Shown: positions 38,315 through 47,801 of the stretch, one piece after another
Numbering within the stretch: position 1 is the stretch's first letter
Layout: every line of letters starts with the position of its first letter
DNA from: SAR86 cluster bacterium
Lineage (GTDB): Bacteria; Pseudomonadota; Gammaproteobacteria; Magnimaribacterales; AG-339-G14
Assembly: GCA_028135785.1 (NCBI GenBank)
Contig: JAOIHS010000001.1
Location: 127,194 to 191,193 of the forward strand
DNA length: 64,000 bases
Direction: 5' to 3'
Position numbers and translations under genes: made by a program
Notes under the pieces: generated by a model
Databases searched by the model: none
What the model was told of the DNA's origin: nothing
The model's input: the letters and a program-made list of their open reading frames with translations, nothing else

Positions 38315-38899
38315 TTAATTATTTTTATCTGTACCTAAAATATAACATTCATTCGATTTAATCCTAGAAGCATCTGGTTTAATTCTCTTTACAGAATTAA
38401 ATCTTTTAGAAAACTCTTTATTTAAAAATAAAAAAGATTCCCCTTCAAAGCATTTTGCTAGAAATTTACCCCCTTTTACAAGGAATTTGTCTACTATGCT
38501 TAGCTCGATTTCTAATAACTCGATCATATTCATAGTATCGCTAAAGGCTATACCACTTATATTGGGGGCAATATCAGAGATTACAATATCTTTTGGGCCT
38601 TTAATTAAATCCATATTTAAAGACCTCAAGTCTTCTTTGATAAAATTTATACCCTTAATCATATCCATATTTAGTATATCAATACCTGTTATAGATCCAG
38701 AAAATCCTATGTTTTCGAAGGCTACCTGACACCAACCTCCGGGGGCGCATCCGAGATCTAGAATATTGTCATTTTTAGAAAATAATTTTTCTGATTTATT
38801 TATTTGAAGTAACTTAAAAGCAGCTCTAGACCTATAGCCTTTTTTCTTTGCAAGAGAATTATACTTTTCGCCTGAATAATATGATGAATCTTTTGCCAC
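38315..38899 (-). CDS. rlmE: 23S rRNA 2'-O-methyltransferase RlmE
   Basis: 194 residues (E. coli 209). It methylates U2552 of 23S rRNA. SAM loop DLGCAPGGWCQV (near 47-58) and the KDKE tetrad residues (Y-SRAAFKL Lys, VISDIAPN Asp, GKFLAKCFEG Lys) are present. It overlaps greA by one base and precedes ftsH, the standard ftsJ-ftsH pair. Confidence 0.97.
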   Translation of the reverse strand: MAKDSSYYSGEKYNSLAKKKGYRSRAAFKLLQINKSEKLFSKNDNILDLGCAPGGWCQVAFENIGFSGSITGIDILNMDMIKGINFIKEDLRSLNMDLIKGPKDIVISDIAPNISGIAFSDTMNMIELLEIELSIVDKFLVKGGKFLAKCFEGESFLFLNKEFSKRFNSVKRIKPDASRIKSNECYILGTDKNN

Positions 38900-39384
38900 T
38901 ATTTATGGAGCACAGATAAAATTTCATATTCTTGAATACCCGAAGGGCTTTCAAATTTAATTACATCGCCTTCTTCTTTTCCAATTAAAGCCCTAGCTAG
39001 AGGAGAAGAATATGAAATTTTTCCAGTCTGAACATCGGCTTCGTCCTCACCGACAACTCGGTAAGAGACTTTTATGTCATCTGAAAGATTAACCATAGAT
39101 ATTGTTGTACCAAAAATTATTTTTCCTGAACTAGGAATAGATAAGACATCTATCACTTGAGCTCTACTAAGTTTCGATTCAATTTCTCTTATTCTTGCTT
39201 CTGCCAAGCCTTGTTGTTCTTTAGCAGCATGATATTCTGCATTTTCTTTTAAATCTCCAAATTCTCTGGCAGTAGCTATCTCTTTAGAAATCTTAGGTCT
39301 TTGGGTAGTTAAATGATCGAGCTCCTCACGCAGCAGGATTTCTCCCTTTACGGTCATTGGCTCCCTATCTTCAATTCCACTCAT
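38899..39384 (-). CDS. greA: transcription elongation factor GreA
   Basis: 161 residues from the ATG at 39384, which overlaps the carB stop (ATGA); a longer in-frame start at 39417 exists but is less likely. N-terminal coiled coil with the acidic tip ([18 protein letters not shown]), then the FKBP-like domain ending in [16 protein letters not shown]. It rescues backtracked RNA polymerase by transcript cleavage. Downstream of carB as in Pseudomonas. Confidence 0.96.
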   Translation of the reverse strand: MSGIEDREPMTVKGEILLREELDHLTTQRPKISKEIATAREFGDLKENAEYHAAKEQQGLAEARIREIESKLSRAQVIDVLSIPSSGKIIFGTTISMVNLSDDIKVSYRVVGEDEADVQTGKISYSSPLARALIGKEEGDVIKFESPSGIQEYEILSVLHK

Positions 39385-42300
39385 GAATGTATATCTTGAA
39401 GTTTTTGCACTGACCAATCAAGCTCATTCGTTATTACTTTGCAAATTGCAACCGCGCCTTGAATGGTAGTAGTGCAACAAATCTTTTGATCTAAAGCGGT
39501 TCTTCGAATAGAAGCTGAGTCTTTGATTGATTCCCTACCCTCTGTTGTATTAATCACAAGACTGATTTCATTATTTTTCATTAAATCTATTATGTGAGGC
39601 CTTCCTTCAACGACCTTATTAATTTGTTTTGCTTCATATCCAAGTTTATTTAACGTTCTTACTGTTCCTTTAGTTGCAACGAGTGCAAAATCTTTAGAAG
39701 TTAAATCTTTAGCAATTTCCTCTAGAAACTGTTTGTCAGTATCTCTTACACTTATAAAGGCAGCTCCACTTTTAGGGATTTGAACTCCTGCTGCTATTTC
39801 TGCTTTCTCAAAAGCCTCAATAAAAGTTTTTCCTATCCCCATTACTTCTCCAGTGGATCTCATTTCTGGACCTAAAATAGGATCAACATTTTGAAATCTA
39901 TCAAAAGGCATTACGGCTTCTTTTACACTAAAGAAATCTAATTCTGGAACAGAATCTATTCCTTGATCTTTCAGAGATATTCCTGCCATTACTCTTGCTG
40001 CAATTGCAGCTAGAGGCATACCTAAAGCTTTTGAAACAAATGGAATTGTTCTTGATGCCCTTGGATTAACTTCGAGTAAATATATTTTTTCATTTACATA
40101 TGCCAATTGGACATTAACTAGTCCTATTATTTCCATATTTTCTATAACTTTAGTAACTTCTTTTTTTATATTTTCTAAAGCTTCGTTAGAAATATTGTAT
40201 GGAGGAATTGAGCAAGCTGAATCTCCTGAATGAACTCCAGCCTGTTCTATATGCTGCAAGATTCCGCATATGAGAATATCTTGTCCGTCACTGATAGCTT
40301 CTACATCGAATTCAATTGCCACATCTAAAAATTTATCCAAAAGAACTGGATTTGAATCATTTACTTGAAATGCTTCCGTTAGATATATTATTAAGTCTTC
40401 TGTTCCATAAACAATTTCCATTGCTCTTCCACCTAAAACATAAGACGGCCTTACAACGATCGGGTAACCAATTTTATTTCCTATTTCAATAGCTTGCTCT
40501 TTGTTGGAAGCCATTCCATTTGGAGGTTGGGTTAGGTTATTATTTTCGACAAACTCTAAAAACCTTGCTCGGTCTTCTGAAAGGTCAATTTGATCTGGAG
40601 ACGTTCCAAAAATAGGAACCTTAAACCTTTCTAAATCGTTAGCTAATTTGAGAGGAGTTTGTCCTCCGTATTGAATTATCAATCCATCTGGTTTTTCAAC
40701 CTCGATAATCTCCATGACGTCTTCTAAAGTTATTGGTTCAAAATACAGACGATCTGATGTGTCGTAATCTGTTGAGACAGTTTCTGGATTGCAATTGACC
40801 ATTATTGTTTCAAATCCATTTTCTCTTAATGCTTGAGCAGCATGTACACAACAATAGTCAAATTCAATACCTTGTCCAATTCTATTTGGACCACCGCCAA
40901 GAACCATTACTTTTTTTCTTTCTGTCGGGTTTGCTTCACATTCATCCTGATAGGTTGAATACATATAAGCAGTTGTTGTTCTAAATTCTGCAGCACAAGT
41001 ATCAACTCTTTTAAAAACAGGATTAATATTTAATTCTTTTCTTGAAGATCTTATTTTATCTTCCGAAAAAGATAATATTGAAGATATTCTTTTATCAGAA
41101 AAACCCATTTTTTTTGCCTCCAAAAACATTTCTTTATTGGATAGAAAACCTTCTTTTTGAATTTCTTTCTCAAAATCAATAATATTTTTTAATTCCATTA
41201 AAAACCAAGGATCTATTCCGCTCATTTGATGGATATCATCTATAGAGTATTCTTGTCTGAGAGCTTCGCCTAAGTAATAAATTCTTTCTGGAGTTGGCGT
41301 TATTATTCCAGCTCTTAATTCTGATTTTTTTAATGGTTTTTCAAAGGGATCTAATCCACTTTTATCTATCTCTAAACCTCTGATAGCTTTTTGAAAAGAT
41401 TCTTTAAAAGTTGAGCCGATTGCCATAACTTCTCCAACAGATTTCATTTGTGAAGTTAAAGTATGAGTGGCTCCAGAAAATTTTTCGAAATTAAATCTAG
41501 GGATTTTCGTTACTACATAATCGATAGTAGGCTCAAAAGATGCGGGGATACCATCTTCACTTATATCATTTTCTAATTCATCTAAAGTGAAACCTACTGC
41601 AAGCTTAGCTGCTATTTTTGCGATTGGAAAACCTGTAGCTTTTGAGGCTAAAGCTGAGGATCTAGAAACTCTAGGATTCATTTCTATTACAACCATATCT
41701 CCATTTTTAGGGTTTATAGCAAATTGCACATTGGAGCCTCCCGTTTCGACTCCAATTTCTCTCAAAATTGCCATAGAGGCATCACGCATGTGTTGAAATT
41801 CTTTATCTGTAAGAGTTTGTGCAGGAGCAACTGTTATTGAGTCGCCAGTATGAACGCCCATGGGGTCAAAATTTTCAATACTACAAATAATTATGCAATT
41901 ATCTGCCTTATCTCTAACAACTTCCATTTCATATTCTTTCCAACCTGTTAAATACTGATCTATATATAGCTCTGTAGTAGGAGAAAGGTCCAAGCCTCTT
42001 TCACATATATATTCAAATTCATCAATATTATAAGCAATACCGCTCCCTGTTCCGCCCATAGTAAAATTTGGTCTGATAATGCATGGAAAACCAACCTCGG
42101 AAAGTATTCTGTTTGCTTCTTCAAGATTGTGAGCTAGTCCGGCTTTAGGAGTCTTTAAACCAATTTTCTCTATGGCTTGGGCAAATTTTTCCCTATCTTC
42201 AGCTTTATCAATAGCTTCTTTAGTGGCGCCTATAAGCTCAATATTAAATTCTTTCAAAACTCCGTGCTTGTCTAAATCTAACGCCGCATTTAAACCAGTT

Positions 42301-42578
42301 TGACCTCCCATAGTAGGTAAAATTGCATCTGGTTTTTCTATAGCAATTATCTTTTTTAATGACTCCCAATTAATAGGTTCGATATATGTAGCATCAGCTA
42401 ATTCTGGATCGGTCATTATTGTTGCTGGATTTGAATTTACTAAAATGACTCTAAACCCCTCTTCTCTTAAAGCCTTGCATGCCTGAACTCCAGAATAATC
42501 AAATTCACATGCTTGTCCTATAACAATAGGACCTGCTCCAATAATTAGTATAGATTTTAAATCTGTTCTTTTAGGCAT
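39381..42578 (-). CDS. carB: carbamoyl-phosphate synthase large subunit
   Basis: 1065 residues (E. coli 1073). Two homologous ATP-grasp halves (about 1-400 and 550-930) make carboxyphosphate and then carbamoyl phosphate, followed by the MGS-like allosteric domain (from about 935). Start [22 protein letters not shown] and its second-half echo [17 protein letters not shown] are diagnostic. It supplies pyrimidine and arginine synthesis. It abuts carA without a gap. Confidence 0.99.
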   Translation of the reverse strand: MPKRTDLKSILIIGAGPIVIGQACEFDYSGVQACKALREEGFRVILVNSNPATIMTDPELADATYIEPINWESLKKIIAIEKPDAILPTMGGQTGLNAALDLDKHGVLKEFNIELIGATKEAIDKAEDREKFAQAIEKIGLKTPKAGLAHNLEEANRILSEVGFPCIIRPNFTMGGTGSGIAYNIDEFEYICERGLDLSPTTELYIDQYLTGWKEYEMEVVRDKADNCIIICSIENFDPMGVHTGDSITVAPAQTLTDKEFQHMRDASMAILREIGVETGGSNVQFAINPKNGDMVVIEMNPRVSRSSALASKATGFPIAKIAAKLAVGFTLDELENDISEDGIPASFEPTIDYVVTKIPRFNFEKFSGATHTLTSQMKSVGEVMAIGSTFKESFQKAIRGLEIDKSGLDPFEKPLKKSELRAGIITPTPERIYYLGEALRQEYSIDDIHQMSGIDPWFLMELKNIIDFEKEIQKEGFLSNKEMFLEAKKMGFSDKRISSILSFSEDKIRSSRKELNINPVFKRVDTCAAEFRTTTAYMYSTYQDECEANPTERKKVMVLGGGPNRIGQGIEFDYCCVHAAQALRENGFETIMVNCNPETVSTDYDTSDRLYFEPITLEDVMEIIEVEKPDGLIIQYGGQTPLKLANDLERFKVPIFGTSPDQIDLSEDRARFLEFVENNNLTQPPNGMASNKEQAIEIGNKIGYPIVVRPSYVLGGRAMEIVYGTEDLIIYLTEAFQVNDSNPVLLDKFLDVAIEFDVEAISDGQDILICGILQHIEQAGVHSGDSACSIPPYNISNEALENIKKEVTKVIENMEIIGLVNVQLAYVNEKIYLLEVNPRASRTIPFVSKALGMPLAAIAARVMAGISLKDQGIDSVPELDFFSVKEAVMPFDRFQNVDPILGPEMRSTGEVMGIGKTFIEAFEKAEIAAGVQIPKSGAAFISVRDTDKQFLEEIAKDLTSKDFALVATKGTVRTLNKLGYEAKQINKVVEGRPHIIDLMKNNEISLVINTTEGRESIKDSASIRRTALDQKICCTTTIQGAVAICKVITNELDWSVQKLQDIHS

Positions 42579-43700
42579 CTATTTTTTATCTTTAAAAGTT
42601 TTGATATTGGCAATAAATTTATTAAATAAGCTTTGTATGTCTTTAGGTCCTGGACTTGCCTCTGGATGTCCTTGAAATCCAAATACATTTCCATTTTTTA
42701 ATGAAATGCCTTGAATAGATTTATCAAATAAAGATCTATGAGTTACTTCGACATCATCAATTAAACTTTTTTCACTGATTGTAAATCCATGATTTTGACT
42801 CGTTATAAAAACAGATTTATTTACTAAATTTTGGACTGGGTGATTTGCTCCATGATGACCAAACTTCATTTTTTCTGTTTTTAAATCTAAAGCTAAGCCA
42901 AGCAATTGATGACCGAGACAGATACCAAAAATAGGGAAGCCTTGCTCTATTAATTCCTTAATTGAAGATATGGCATAGCTACATGGCTCAGGATCTCCTG
43001 GTCCATTTGAAAGAAAAATTCCATCAGGACTTTCTTTAATAATTTCTGAAGCGGGAGTTTCAGCTGGGACGACCTTTACTTCGCAACCTCTATCGACTAA
43101 TAATCTTAATATATTGTGCTTAACTCCAAAATCATAAGCGATTACTTTGTAGACTGGCTTTAACGGAATTGTTTGATAAGAAGGTTTATCCCAAGTATAA
43201 GTTTTTTTTGTACTGACTACTTTAGCTAAGTCTTTTCCTTTTAAATCATCGAAACTATTCAATAAAGACTGCGCTTCTTTTTCAGAAAATTTTCCTGGAA
43301 TTATTGCAGCAATTTGAGAACCTTTTTCACGGAGAATTCTAGTAAGTTTTCTAGTATCTATATTAGCAATACCTGGTATTTCTTTTTCATCAAGGAAGCT
43401 CGATAAATCACTTTCGTTTCTCCAACTACTTTCTATTTTAGAGAGCTCTTTGATTACTACTCCCGAACAGCCTCCATAACTAGATTCTAGATCTTCATTA
43501 TTCACGCCTGTATTACCAATTTGCGGATATGTAAAACATACTATCTGGTCGGTGTAAGAAAGATCTGTAATAATTTCCTGATACCCAGTCATTGAGGTAT
43601 TAAAAATAAGTTCGCCAACTTTTGAAATATCGGAACCGAAACTGATTCCTTGAAATAGCTCTCCTGATTTCAATATTAAGGTAGCTGGTTTAAAGTCCAT
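42579..43700 (-). CDS. carA: carbamoyl-phosphate synthase small subunit
   Basis: 373 residues (E. coli 382). The N-terminal domain is specific to CarA; the C-terminal glutaminase domain holds the catalytic Cys in FGICLGHQLLG and the His-Glu pair in GFQGHPEASPGP. It feeds ammonia through a tunnel to CarB. First gene of a tightly packed run reaching secG and tRNA-Leu. An AGG sequence lies 5 bases before the ATG. A terminator-like hairpin sits in its leader (43729-43768). Confidence 0.99.
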   Translation of the reverse strand: MDFKPATLILKSGELFQGISFGSDISKVGELIFNTSMTGYQEIITDLSYTDQIVCFTYPQIGNTGVNNEDLESSYGGCSGVVIKELSKIESSWRNESDLSSFLDEKEIPGIANIDTRKLTRILREKGSQIAAIIPGKFSEKEAQSLLNSFDDLKGKDLAKVVSTKKTYTWDKPSYQTIPLKPVYKVIAYDFGVKHNILRLLVDRGCEVKVVPAETPASEIIKESPDGIFLSNGPGDPEPCSYAISSIKELIEQGFPIFGICLGHQLLGLALDLKTEKMKFGHHGANHPVQNLVNKSVFITSQNHGFTISEKSLIDDVEVTHRSLFDKSIQGISLKNGNVFGFQGHPEASPGPKDIQSLFNKFIANIKTFKDKK

Positions 43701-43728
43701 TCTTACCTAATAGCGATAATAAATTTTT

Positions 43729-43768
43729 AAAAAAAATCGCGACATAGTGAAAACTAAGTATCGCGATT
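43729..43768 (-). terminator. candidate transcription attenuator in the carA leader
   Basis: On the minus strand, AATCGCGA (43768-43761) and TCGCGATT (43742-43735) form a perfect 8-bp stem; an inner TAGT/ACTA stem with a TTTC loop can stack inside it. The right arm runs directly into a U-tract (A-run 43729-43736 on the plus strand). This is the form of an intrinsic terminator, but it lies between the candidate promoter and the carA ATG, so it would act as an attenuator. The GCGATA of the left arm (43764-43759) can also pair with TATCGC (43718-43713) near the ribosome site, a possible alternative structure. Confidence 0.6.
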
Positions 43769-43773
43769 ATTTG

Positions 43774-43796
43774 TTCTAATGCCGTTTGCATTAGAA
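43774..43796 (-). promoter_or_regulatory. hairpin at the 5' end of the carA leader
   Basis: Perfect 9-bp inverted repeat TTCTAATGC/GCATTAGAA with a 5-base loop. If the promoter at 43801-43829 is right, the transcript begins at about this hairpin, just upstream of the attenuator. It could protect the 5' end, act as a protein operator, or form part of the attenuation switch. Confidence 0.5.
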
Positions 43797-43800
43797 AATG

Positions 43801-43829
43801 ACTATAATGAATTTATCTTAGTTAGTCTA
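43801..43829 (-). promoter_or_regulatory. candidate promoter for the carA-secG run
   Basis: Minus strand TAGACT (43829-43824), 17 bases, TATAGT (43806-43801). Predicted start near 43794, giving a leader of about 95 bases. On the plus strand the same bases give a TATAAT (43803-43808) that could serve map, without a good -35. Confidence 0.4.
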
Positions 43830-43846
43830 TGTAATATATAAATAAA

Positions 43847-44611
43847 TTGATAAAAACTGCAAAACAAATAGAAAAAATGAAGATTGCTGGAAAGTTAGCA
43901 GCAAAAACTTTAGAGATGATTGAAGATCACGTCAAAGCTGGCGTGTCTACCGGCGCTCTTGATGATATCTGTCATGACTTCATAGTTAATGAAATTGACT
44001 GCATTCCAGCTTGTTTAGATTACAAAGGTTACCCAAAAACTATTTGTACATCTATAAATCAAGTTATTTGTCACGGCATTCCAGATGAAAAACAAATTTT
44101 AAAAGATGGAGATATTCTAAATATTGATATCACTGTTATCAAAGACGGCTTCCATGGTGATACAAGCAAAATGTTTTTTGTTGGAAATAAAAAGCCCCAC
44201 GCAGAAAGGTTAGTAAAAATTACACAAGAATGTCTCTACAAAAGCATAGAATTAGTCAAACCTGGAGTAAGGCTTGGAGATTTAGGAAATATAATTCAAA
44301 AACATGCAGAACTTAATCATTATTCTGTAGTGAGAGATTACTGTGGTCATGGATTAGGTCTTAATTTTCATGAAGAACCTCAAATTCTTCACTACGGACA
44401 ACCTAATACTGGAATGTCTTTGAAAGAAGGCATGTGTTTTACAATTGAACCAATGATTAATATAGGTACTCACAAAACAAAGTTATCAAAAAAAGATGGC
44501 TGGACGGTTGAAACAGTCGACGGTAGATTATCTGCTCAATGGGAACACACAATATTAGTTACAAGTGACGGAGCTGAGGTACTTACAAAAAGAGAAGAAG
44601 AAAGCTTTTAA
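43847..44611 (+). CDS. map: methionine aminopeptidase, type I
   Basis: 254 residues (E. coli 264), from a TTG start at 43847. No in-frame ATG lies between this codon and the upstream stop at 43832-43834, and the IKTAKQIEKMKIAGKLAA start aligns well with E. coli Map, so TTG is the best choice. The five metal ligands sit in NIDITV, GFHGDTSK, GHGLGLNFHEEP, TIEPMIN and QWEHTI. It removes initiator methionine. dapC follows after 3 bases; glnD, usually between them, is absent. Confidence 0.97.
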   Translation: MIKTAKQIEKMKIAGKLAAKTLEMIEDHVKAGVSTGALDDICHDFIVNEIDCIPACLDYKGYPKTICTSINQVICHGIPDEKQILKDGDILNIDITVIKDGFHGDTSKMFFVGNKKPHAERLVKITQECLYKSIELVKPGVRLGDLGNIIQKHAELNHYSVVRDYCGHGLGLNFHEEPQILHYGQPNTGMSLKEGMCFTIEPMINIGTHKTKLSKKDGWTVETVDGRLSAQWEHTILVTSDGAEVLTKREEESF

Positions 44612-44614
44612 TAA

Positions 44615-45784
44615 ATGAATAATCTAATTTCTAAAATAGAATCTTATCCATTTGAAAGATTACGAAATCTAATTAACCCTAAAGGACTTGCTGAAGAAAT
44701 AAATCTATCTATAGGAGAACCAAAACACCCTGCTAATCCTGATACTCTAGATATCGTTTCACAAAATAAAAATCTTTTTAGTCATTATCCACCAATGTCT
44801 ATGATTCCTGAATTAAGAGAAAGTTATAAAGCTTATTTAGATAATAATTTTGATTTATCAAATGTTAAAAATGAAGAGATTTTTTTGGTTGGCGGCACAA
44901 GGGAAGGAACATTCTCTGCCATCCAGACAATGGTGAATAAAGAAATAGTCAATGCTAAGCCATACGTCTTTATGCCTAATCCGTTCTATCAAATCTACGG
45001 AGGCGCGACTTTATTTGCAGGAGCTGAGGCTAAGTTTATGGATTGCAATGAAGAAAATAATTTTAAAATTAATTTGAAATCTATAGACAAAAAAGAATGG
45101 GAGAAATGCCAGCTACTAGTTTTGTGCTCCCCTTCTAATCCCACCGGAAAAGTTATGACTAGGCATGATTTAAGATATGTCATAGAACTGAGCAATAAAT
45201 ATAATTTTAAAATCTTAAGTGATGAATGTTACCTAGATATATATTTTAAAGAAAAGCCATCATCTATTCTTGAAGTAGCATTTGAAGTTAATGGTAATTT
45301 TAAAAATGTTGTAGCTCTTCATAGCCTTTCAAAACGCTCAAATCTACCTGGATTTAGATCTGGTTGTGCAACTGGAGATGCAGAAATAATTTCTGCTTAT
45401 TCAAAATATAGAATGTTTCATGGTGTTAGTGTTCCGCTACCTATTCAAAAAGCAAGCGCGTTTGCTTGGCAAGATGATGTGATAGTTGAAAAAAATAGAA
45501 TCGCTTACAAGGAAAAGTTTAAATTAGCTGAAACTATTTTAGAAAGAGATTCTCTTACTCCTGAAGGAGCATTCTATCTTTGGCTAAAAGTAAATAATTC
45601 AGAAGTATTTACAAAAAAACTTTACGATCTAGAAAAGGTTATTGTCTTGCCTGGTAAATATTTAGGCGCAGAAAAAAATGGAATAAATCCAGCTGAACAA
45701 TATTTAAGAATTGCGCTCGTGCATAATATAGAATCTACGAAGAAAGCATTAACAAGTATAAAAAAGGTTTTGGATAATGAGTAA
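44615..45784 (+). CDS. dapC: succinyldiaminopimelate transaminase
   Basis: 389 residues, a fold-type I PLP aminotransferase with NLSIGEPKH near the start, the [11 protein letters not shown] segment and the PLP lysine in [14 protein letters not shown] (near 240). The protein starts like proteobacterial DapC, and it overlaps dapD by 8 bases, which fixes the role: it makes N-succinyl-L,L-diaminopimelate precursor in the lysine/peptidoglycan pathway. Confidence 0.93.
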   Translation: MNNLISKIESYPFERLRNLINPKGLAEEINLSIGEPKHPANPDTLDIVSQNKNLFSHYPPMSMIPELRESYKAYLDNNFDLSNVKNEEIFLVGGTREGTFSAIQTMVNKEIVNAKPYVFMPNPFYQIYGGATLFAGAEAKFMDCNEENNFKINLKSIDKKEWEKCQLLVLCSPSNPTGKVMTRHDLRYVIELSNKYNFKILSDECYLDIYFKEKPSSILEVAFEVNGNFKNVVALHSLSKRSNLPGFRSGCATGDAEIISAYSKYRMFHGVSVPLPIQKASAFAWQDDVIVEKNRIAYKEKFKLAETILERDSLTPEGAFYLWLKVNNSEVFTKKLYDLEKVIVLPGKYLGAEKNGINPAEQYLRIALVHNIESTKKALTSIKKVLDNE

Positions 45785-46664
45785 TTGGACAGGTTTAGGC
45801 TTAGGTAAAAAGAATAGTGATGGTAACTGGATTGAAATGTTTTTTGCTGAAGAAAATATTTCGTCAGATGATCTTGATTCTTCTGATAAAGCATATGAAA
45901 TTGTTTCTGTAAGTGATGACTCAGCTCCTGCTTCAGTTCCTGAAGCTTATTTAAAACTTCATCTACTCTCTTATCGATTAGTAAAACCTAACGAAACTAA
46001 TTTAGATGGTATCTATGGCATTTTACAAAATGTGGTATGGACTTCTGAAGGTCCTTTTTCTATTAAAGATTTTAAAAAAGCTCAACTAGAAGCAAGAAAA
46101 GCAAACCAACATATCCTAGTGCATAGCATTGATAAATTTCCGCGTATGACTGATTACGTAACTTTACCCGATGTCAGAATTGCCGATGCTAACCGTGTGA
46201 GATTAGGAGCTTATTTGGGATCAGGAACTACGATCATGCATGAAGGCTTTGTAAATTTTAATGCTGGTTCTTTGGGCGAAGCAATGATCGAGGGCAGAAT
46301 CTCTCAAGGAGTCGTCATTGGGGATAAAACCGATATTGGCGGTGGAGCTTCTACTATGGGGACATTATCTGGTGGTAACGATGTCATAATTTCTCTTGGA
46401 AAAAATTGTCTACTTGGAGCTAACTCAGGTTTGGGTATTCCCTTGGGAGATCGATGTACTGTAGAGGCTGGACTTTATTTGACAGCTTCTTCCAAAGTAG
46501 AAGTTATTGATGATGAGGGCGAGATTTCTAAAACTTTAAAAGCTTCTGAGCTTGCTTCTAAATCTGATCTTTTATTTATCAGAAATTCTTTAACTGGCTC
46601 TATCCAGTGTCGCCCGAATAAAAAAATCATAGAACTGAACGAAGAACTGCATTCCAACGATTAA
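45777..46664 (+). CDS. dapD: tetrahydrodipicolinate N-succinyltransferase
   Basis: 295 residues. The second half is a left-handed beta-helix of hexapeptide repeats ([31 protein letters not shown]-type turns), with the conserved [22 protein letters not shown]. Length and the long N-terminal part fit the Pseudomonas-type DapD rather than the 274-residue E. coli form. It catalyses the succinyl-CoA step just before DapC. Confidence 0.94.
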   Translation: MSNWTGLGLGKKNSDGNWIEMFFAEENISSDDLDSSDKAYEIVSVSDDSAPASVPEAYLKLHLLSYRLVKPNETNLDGIYGILQNVVWTSEGPFSIKDFKKAQLEARKANQHILVHSIDKFPRMTDYVTLPDVRIADANRVRLGAYLGSGTTIMHEGFVNFNAGSLGEAMIEGRISQGVVIGDKTDIGGGASTMGTLSGGNDVIISLGKNCLLGANSGLGIPLGDRCTVEAGLYLTASSKVEVIDDEGEISKTLKASELASKSDLLFIRNSLTGSIQCRPNKKIIELNEELHSND

Positions 46665-46683
46665 CTTAATCGTATAATCATCA

Positions 46684-47289
46684 ATGAAGGAAGCTTCTAA
46701 TCCAATTCCTGCGGGTCGACTGCAAAGAGCAGCTTTAAATCAAAAGACTTACATCTCTAAATTTCGGCAAGTACTTGCCAGACATGGCCTTAGCATGGCT
46801 TCGATAGCGATTATTTGTCTTTTGTTACCATCTATACAATCTGCCCTATTGTCTTCACTGGATAATTTATTTAGAAATCCTTTGAAATATCTTCTTTGGA
46901 GTTTGGCAGTTGCAACTATTATCTTTGGATTTCTTGAATATACAAAAAGAGAATTTGATCTGCGTCAATTAATCTGGATTGGATATCTCTTTATGATTTC
47001 TGCAGTTGAAGAAATTGCATTCAGACTTTCTCTGCCTCTTTTAATTACTTCGGATATTACCGGTATCAGTTTCTTTTGGCTTGGCGTGTTTATAAGCAAT
47101 CTTCTTTTTGCAACCATTCACTATTTCACTTTACGCTGGAAACTCAATGCTTGTATTTTTACTTTTCTTGGCGGCATGGGCTTTAGCAGAATGTTAGATG
47201 CAACTGGAGATTTAACTGCGGTTATTCTTTTGCATTGGGCGATAACATTTGTGAATACTCCCTCTGCTCCAAAAAGTACCGCTAACTAA
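46684..47289 (+). CDS. CPBP-family intramembrane metalloprotease
   Basis: 201 residues with several transmembrane helices (about 38-52, 68-84, 95-108, 128-148, 155-170, 175-190). CPBP motifs are present: EExxxR at E109-E110-R114, FxxxH ending at H146 and a third His at H184. The family (also called Abi or CaaX protease-like) includes prenyl-protein proteases, bacteriocin self-immunity proteins and maturation proteases; substrate here is unknown. It follows dapD by 19 bases and may be read from the same transcript. Confidence 0.85.
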   Translation: MKEASNPIPAGRLQRAALNQKTYISKFRQVLARHGLSMASIAIICLLLPSIQSALLSSLDNLFRNPLKYLLWSLAVATIIFGFLEYTKREFDLRQLIWIGYLFMISAVEEIAFRLSLPLLITSDITGISFFWLGVFISNLLFATIHYFTLRWKLNACIFTFLGGMGFSRMLDATGDLTAVILLHWAITFVNTPSAPKSTAN

Positions 47290-47349
47290 AATCTCTAAAA
47301 AATAATTAAAGAATTAACAAATTGTTCTATATGGTTTTAGAATAGGTAG

Positions 47350-47751
47350 ATGGATAGCAAGAAAATAGGAAAAAATGTTGCAAAAGGCGTTTTAGGAGCG
47401 GCTACTGCTGTTGGAGTTGCATCTGCGGCTGGATTAGACATGAAAGGTGTAATCCGCAGAATATCGCTCGTAATAATTGTTCTAGGCTTGTTTTTGGGAG
47501 TTTTGTTACAGATTATTGCTCAAAATGATTACCCTACCGCGTTCCGGGATTTAACCGTTTTAGGCATTTTTCTTGCAGTTGTCTGGCTTTTGATTGCTAA
47601 TTTCTCCGTTTGGTTTTTTGGATGGCTTTTCGGAGGATTGAAAATAACAGAAGAATCAACAACAGATGAGCTTGAAAAAAGAGTTGAAGAACTTGAACTT
47701 AAGAAAAAGATTAAAGATCTTGAAAAAGAGTTGGATACAAATAAAGACTAA
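47350..47751 (+). CDS. membrane protein of unknown function with coiled-coil tail
   Basis: 133 residues that I do not recognise. A basic N-terminus and a Gly/Ala-rich stretch (about 11-28), then two transmembrane helices (about 36-54 and 67-92), then a charged Glu/Lys heptad stretch (about 103-131) that should form a coiled coil, probably in the cytoplasm. It lies 60 bases after the CPBP gene in the same direction. The coiled coil suggests oligomerisation or a partner protein; nothing more can be said. Confidence 0.75.
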   Translation: MDSKKIGKNVAKGVLGAATAVGVASAAGLDMKGVIRRISLVIIVLGLFLGVLLQIIAQNDYPTAFRDLTVLGIFLAVVWLLIANFSVWFFGWLFGGLKITEESTTDELEKRVEELELKKKIKDLEKELDTNKD

Positions 47752-47801
47752 CTAACCACCATATCCACATGATTTGACTAAGTCTGAAAGAGTTCTCTCT
47801 T

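Noticed and set aside
43735-43768. The carA-leader hairpin as a plus-strand terminator
   Set aside because: No plus-strand gene ends before it, and the long U-tract lies on the minus-strand side.
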